DNA from: an uncultured Clostridia bacterium
Lineage (GTDB): Bacteria; Bacillota; Clostridia; Oscillospirales; Acutalibacteraceae
NCBI GenBank assembly: GCA_938034875.1
Contig: CALHND010000005.1
Coordinates: 124,001 to 188,000 of the forward strand
Reading direction: 5' to 3'
DNA: 64,000 nt
Positions 60,701 through 64,000 of this stretch are shown piece by piece. The notes beneath the pieces are model-generated. The model did not search any database, was not told where the DNA came from, and saw nothing but the letters and a program-made list of their open reading frames with translations. How positions within the stretch are numbered: position 1 is the stretch's first letter; the number at the start of each line of letters is the position of its first letter. The translations under genes were made by a program, and so were the position numbers.

Positions 60701-60767
60701 TTAACATATTTTGGTATTTTTTTTGCAAGATAAAAAAGAACGGTTGGATCTTACACCAACCGTTCTA
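60616..60767. repeat. Direct repeat copy 1 (about 150 bp), pairs with 62480-62629
   Basis: From AGGTGTAATTTTCTTCAG to the hairpin GAACGGTTGG...CCAACCGTTC the two copies are nearly identical, differing by a few bases in an A/T run and the hairpin loop. On the minus strand each copy contains the hairpin, then a short AT leader and the beginning of an Rhs frame. Confidence 0.88.
60732..60766. terminator. Hairpin in repeat copy 1
   Basis: AGAACGGTTGG and CCAACCGTTCT form a perfect 11-bp stem. On the minus strand a T6 run follows, so it would terminate transcripts from the 60838-61470 gene. Confidence 0.75.
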
Positions 60768-60837
60768 GTTAGAAAGGAGTCTTTTAAAACGAAAACTTGA
60801 ATAATTTTTGTTAACACAAAAGAACCGTACCTCTGTG

Positions 60838-61470
60838 TTAAGTGTCAAAGGCTATATGAAGTTTTTTTATATAATATAGTTTAATTGCATCAAAAACTCC
60901 TAATATAACAAACACCGATGACAGAAGTATCAATAGTGCACTACAAAGCAGCAATGCAACATTTTGATCCATAGCAACATTTAATTTTTTTAAAATTATA
61001 TATGTAGCAATTGATATTGATCCTGATATATAAGCTAATGAACCATTTTTACTTTTAGTTGACGTTGCTTTTTCCTTTTTTATGTATTTCAAAGTAAATA
61101 GTATTGTCAGTGTCGCCACTAAAATGAGTGGTAAAGATAACAAAATTAAGCTTAATTGCACTTTGTTATACATAGAATACAATATCATTGCAAATAGTAA
61201 ATAATTAATAGCAGTAAACACATTTAAACATATACTAGATTTAATTGTACGAATAACAGTATACTTTTTTGTTAGAATAACAATTAAAATAAATGAAAAA
61301 AATATTGAAAACGCTATTACAGCAGAGAACACTTTGTAAACATGGCCTAATATTATACCACATACAATACTAATAATTGGAAAAAAATTGACCAAAAATA
61401 AATTTAAACGCATTTTTCTAGGCTCTTTATCCAAGGTGTTTTCAATAAAAACTCTAATGCTATCTTCCAA
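60838..61470 (-). CDS. Six-helix membrane protein, candidate immunity protein
   Basis: The product (210 residues) has about six hydrophobic helices and short Lys-rich loops (KKEKATSTKSK), with no enzyme motif. I choose TTG at 61470 because AGGAG lies eight bases upstream; a GTG at 61479 overlaps that site. It directly follows a short glycine-zipper tip-like frame, in the position where toxin loci place immunity genes. The function is inferred only from position. The coding sequence is notably AT-rich compared with core genes. Confidence 0.6.
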   Translation of the reverse strand: MEDSIRVFIENTLDKEPRKMRLNLFLVNFFPIISIVCGIILGHVYKVFSAVIAFSIFFSFILIVILTKKYTVIRTIKSSICLNVFTAINYLLFAMILYSMYNKVQLSLILLSLPLILVATLTILFTLKYIKKEKATSTKSKNGSLAYISGSISIATYIILKKLNVAMDQNVALLLCSALLILLSSVFVILGVFDAIKLYYIKKLHIAFDT

Positions 61471-61481
61471 CTCAATCACTC

Positions 61482-61682
61482 CTAATCAAACCATCCGCGT
61501 ATTCCGTCAACAACCCAATCTAATCCTTCTTTACCCCAGTCAACTACTGTTTTTCCATTGATCTTTAAGACATCGGAAAGCGCATAACTTACTAAGCCTA
61601 CTCCTACACCAACGGCAATACCAATCGCTGTTCCCACACCAGGAGTTGCTACTGTTCCGATGGCTCCAAAGATTTTTGTCAA
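61482..61682 (-). CDS. Short Gly-rich toxin-tail-like ORF, probably a displaced fragment
   Basis: The 66-residue frame has a Gly/Ala/Val zipper (PGVGTAIGIAVGVGVGLVSY) and ends LKINGKTVVDWGKEGLDWVVDGIRGWF. From memory, this pattern resembles the last residues of clostridial Rhs and LXG toxins or pore-forming bacteriocins. The TTG at 61682 has no ribosome site; the frame continues upstream for a few codons (NSGQFWVL) to a stop. This suggests a cut-off C-terminus. The candidate immunity gene follows 12 bases later. Confidence 0.5.
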   Translation of the reverse strand: MTKIFGAIGTVATPGVGTAIGIAVGVGVGLVSYALSDVLKINGKTVVDWGKEGLDWVVDGIRGWFD

Positions 61683-61728
61683 GACCCAGAACTGCCCGCT
61701 GTTTTAGAACCGTTCCTGTGTATTCCGA

Positions 61729-62282
61729 TTACTGCCGAACCTGTTCAGCTGGGTTAATTCTAATATACCAATTATCATCAATTAATGTGACATCAAAATC
61801 TTGACCAATATAATTCAATAAATAAGCAAGTGATTCTCCCTCTTCTTCTACGTAAAACATTACTACTTCATGATTATTGCATAGAAAAACAAAAAATAAT
61901 GAACTTTGTGTTTTCCCTATTTCATATGGTCGACATTGATTTAGAAAAAGACAAATAGTTTCATATTCTTTTTCAGTAAGGTACTCATCTCTTTTAGGAA
62001 TTTCTGGACTAAAAATTGATTTTCTATTTATAGAATAAAGGTAATCGAATATTTCGTTATCTTTTAGTATACTAGTAATTTCTGTGAACAATTCTCTTTT
62101 GTTAAAAAAACTTCTTCTACAGAATCAGGGGTACTGTAAACTTGGGGATCATACTCATCTTCATGAAAACATGAACATAATACAAAACTTATAAATATCA
62201 ATATTACAATAACAAATATAATTATTTTGCTTCTATGGGAGTGTTCTGTTGATACCAGGTTTGGCGTTTGGATAGTCATCAT
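61729..62282 (-). pseudogene. Lipoprotein gene interrupted at a T7 homopolymer
   Basis: The first frame (ATG 62282 or 62279) encodes a hydrophobic signal with lipobox FVLCSC and then DSVEEVFLTKEN before a stop. The second frame (61729-62091) encodes about 120 residues with good protein character (FTEITSILKDNEIFDYLYS, then VVMFYVEEEGESLAYLL). They join at GTTTTTTTAAC near 62104: one extra T gives EEVFFNKRELFTEITSI and a 184-residue lipoprotein. It may be a pseudogene, a phase-variable gene or a sequencing error. The position suggests a toxin-immunity lipoprotein; no family was recognised. Confidence 0.6.
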
Positions 62283-62436
62283 AATAGAAATCTATTCCTT
62301 TCTTTATTGCGATATGGTCTTTCTCTGAATCTCCATAATATATTGAAGCATCTCGCACTTCTTCCGAAAAAATGTTTTTTAATCCTTTCGAAGGAACTCC
62401 TCCACCCCAGTACAATGTAACATCGCCAATACCCAT
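62233..62436 (-). pseudogene. Rhs C-terminal tip fragment
   Basis: The 67-residue frame from MGIGDVTLYWGGG to PGINRTLP can be read further upstream as AAGNITYGYLGSA, which joins it to the YD-repeat text of direct-repeat copy 2. A one-base loss at TACACCTCGAAGC (62480 region) breaks the frame with the preceding Rhs piece. It therefore looks like a toxin tip recombined onto a short Rhs stub. The tip family is not recognised. Its end overlaps the start of the lipoprotein frame. Confidence 0.5.
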
Positions 62437-62479
62437 TGCGCTACCTAAATATCCATAGGTAATATTGCCGGCCGCTTCG

Positions 62480-62629
62480 AGGTGTAATTTTCTTCAGATA
62501 CTACACAATCACAGCTAAGGCTGATAATCTGACGCTTTGTTACCTTGTTTAAATTATTATCATTTTAACATATTTTGGTATTTTCTGCAAGATAAAAAAG
62601 AACGGTTGGTTTTTAATCCAACCGTTCTT
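62480..62629. repeat. Direct repeat copy 2 (about 150 bp), pairs with 60616-60767
   Basis: See copy 1. This copy lies 1,864 bases further right in the same orientation. The homology ends at the Rhs motif AAGNIT, where the two loci continue with unrelated sequence. Confidence 0.88.
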
Positions 62630-62633
62630 TTTT
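62594..62633. terminator. Bidirectional terminator in repeat copy 2
   Basis: AAAAAAGAACGGTTGG and CCAACCGTTCTTTTTT form a perfect stem with A6 and T6 tracts. It ends the minus-strand gene at 62729. Confidence 0.85.
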
Positions 62634-62728
62634 CAAATTGTTACAAAGGAGACTCATTCCCTGTCTCCCATTCGTTTTGATATCCACATCATTCGTAAAC
62701 GCAATTTATTTGTTTCTCAAAGCATAAT

Positions 62729-64000
62729 TTATTTATTCGTTGTTTTAGGAACAATTTCAATATAATCAACAAAAAACAAATATTTATTATTATTCACCTT
62801 AAGCTCTCTAACACGATATGCATCAGCATCTGCAATTTCACTTTGCGTTAAAACAAATCCTAAATAATATTCGCTTACTGGGCTTTTTAAACAATAATAC
62901 TCCCCTAAATCAAGGTCTTCCTCTATCGAAAGAATGTCAACAGTTTGACTATTGTCACTGAATACAATTTCAACCAGATGAATACAATTATTTTCAACTA
63001 TCAATCCAAGTGAATCCACAAAAATCTCATCTTTGTACAAATTAAAATAATCTAATATTATAGCATCTTCATAATGCAGAGTTACTGCACGACTTAATTT
63101 TTTTTCAAAATCACTGATGTCACTATCATTTTTTACATTCAAAAAGCAACCTACCACTGAAAAAACAACAACTATAACAATGCCAATTCTTTTTACCAAT
63201 TTACTTTTTTTTATTCTTTTTTCAGTTTTATTATCATATATTTGAAAATTTGTATCTGGAAGAACTTCTACATCAAATAAGGAAACCGGCTGTTCCTGTT
63301 CTATTGCCATAAGATATTTTTTAGAAAGGGTTGCATAGTCCATCCGAGGCGCAATGGAGATAATATTTTCAAAAAAGCTTTTTGCCTCCTTAAAATCTCC
63401 ATTTTCATAACAAGCTATTGCATAAAAAAAATCATTTTGCAGTTTTCGCAGTTTTATATACCACACATTAGGTTTAAGTCCCAAATTTCTTTCCTTGCAT
63501 ACAATTTTACACGCTTCGTAATTTTTATCCAAAAAATACCTATAATAGCTCCATACAGAATTAGATGAACTCAGGAAAGATTTTGATGGATAGTTTTCTT
63601 TATATTCATCATATTTTTTTAATAGAATTTGCAGTTTTTCAAAATCTCTTAATTCAAAATATATTAGAGCTAAAATACCTAAATATGAATACTTGCCCAT
63701 TATTGAACTCTTTTTTTTTCGCATTTGAGTAGTTGCAATATTAACAGTTGTTTGATAATCACCCGTGCACATGGCAGCATTAATACGATAATCTAATGGC
63801 GGTATAAAAAATTTTCCTTTTATTAGTTCCTGAAATCCTATTGCATCGAGCTTTACAAACAAAACAGACGCTATTGTTTTATTAGCAACTATTCTTATAA
63901 GAAGTTTTACAGGAAAATAGAGTGCTGTACAAAACAATATAGACCAAACATTAGGATAAACAAATATACACGGAATAACTATGGCTATATAACATATTAA
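62729..64000 (-). CDS. Membrane protein with TPR-like region, partial at right edge
   Basis: The frame is open through the window edge (424 codons), so the start is outside; a TTG at 63937 is not a true start, since hydrophobic helix text (IAIVIPCIFVYPNVWSILF) continues upstream. The N-terminal part has one or two helices. About 170 residues follow with TPR-like helices (YSYLGILALIYFELRDFEKLQ and YAIACYENGDFKEAKSFFE), then a second membrane helix (IGIVIVVVFSVVGCFL) and 120 outer residues. No family name was found. A regulatory or toxin-linked role cannot be judged. Confidence 0.65.
   Translation of the reverse strand, partial: LICYIAIVIPCIFVYPNVWSILFCTALYFPVKLLIRIVANKTIASVLFVKLDAIGFQELIKGKFFIPPLDYRINAAMCTGDYQTTVNIATTQMRKKKSSIMGKYSYLGILALIYFELRDFEKLQILLKKYDEYKENYPSKSFLSSSNSVWSYYRYFLDKNYEACKIVCKERNLGLKPNVWYIKLRKLQNDFFYAIACYENGDFKEAKSFFENIISIAPRMDYATLSKKYLMAIEQEQPVSLFDVEVLPDTNFQIYDNKTEKRIKKSKLVKRIGIVIVVVFSVVGCFLNVKNDSDISDFEKKLSRAVTLHYEDAIILDYFNLYKDEIFVDSLGLIVENNCIHLVEIVFSDNSQTVDILSIEEDLDLGEYYCLKSPVSEYYLGFVLTQSEIADADAYRVRELKVNNNKYLFFVDYIEIVPKTTNK

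Noticed and set aside
60354..62640. Insertion sequence or transposon flanked by direct repeats
   Set aside because: No transposase frame and no terminal inverted repeats; the repeats carry Rhs coding text and a terminator, which fits toxin-module recombination better.
1..64000. tRNA, rRNA or prophage genes
   Set aside because: No tRNA T-arm/anticodon layout, rRNA segment or phage structural gene was noticed while reading both strands; a tRNAscan or Infernal run would be needed to be certain.

Overview
The window reads as chromosomal DNA of a low-to-moderate GC, anaerobic, endospore-forming Clostridia, most like the Oscillospiraceae/Ruminococcaceae. The signs are sporulation genes (yqfC, yqfD, ylbJ, dpaA/dpaB), pyruvate:ferredoxin oxidoreductase, a ferredoxin-thioredoxin-reductase-like protein, flavin-dependent thymidylate synthase, and cohesin/dockerin proteins. 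No rRNA, tRNA, CRISPR array, intact transposon or prophage was seen, so the taxonomic placement is inference from gene content.

Layout. 1-2.6 kb: sporulation genes and a small Cys protein, then a degenerate 54-55 bp tandem repeat. 3.0-6.4 kb: a 1,122-residue surface protein. 6.7-11.5 kb: a split TauE/SafE pair, then a minus-strand run of CNNM/CBS transporter, preQ1-riboswitch-controlled queT, UPF0291 protein, 2-hydroxyacid dehydrogenase and histidinol phosphatase. 11.9-16.1 kb: pyruvate:ferredoxin oxidoreductase and a CarD-like regulator. 16.2-19.7 kb: an autoregulated YtrA-type GntR/ABC operon. 19.8-31.6 kb: envelope and core metabolism (murC, cca, dpaAB, trmL, FHA-FtsW, PBP, pyk, ppa, lipid kinase). 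31.6-38.8 kb, minus strand: a YitT remnant, FTR-like protein, thioredoxin and DNA glycosylase, then the operon thyX-tmk-DJ-1-fthC-mltG-U32. 39-43.9 kb: DUF2156, prs, nucleotidyltransferase, uvrC. 44-48.3 kb: a five-gene ECF sigma operon ending in MBOAT and DHHW acyl-transfer genes. 48.6-51.5 kb: an ABC exporter and small membrane proteins.

52.2-57.9 kb is the most distinctive part. It is a three-gene minus-strand operon encoding two secreted BspA-type leucine-rich-repeat proteins, each ending in a dockerin, followed by a membrane-anchored protein with one cohesin. All three share Cys-rich CxxC modules. This looks like a miniature cellulosome-style surface assembly that displays LRR proteins instead of enzymes. 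Divergent from it (58.9-60.4 kb) is a DUF6132-CcdA-TlpA thiol-reducing module that could act on those Cys-rich proteins.

60.4-62.6 kb is a graveyard of polymorphic-toxin modules: an Rhs core fragment, orphan C-terminal tips, candidate immunity genes, a lipoprotein gene broken at a homopolymer, and two ~150 bp direct repeats. The window ends in a partial TPR-like membrane protein gene.

Functions are assigned by reading motifs; no database search was run. A speculative thread ties parts together: pyruvate:ferredoxin oxidoreductase reduces ferredoxin, the FTR-like protein could pass electrons to thioredoxin, and CcdA/TlpA could carry them across the membrane to the Cys-rich surface proteins.
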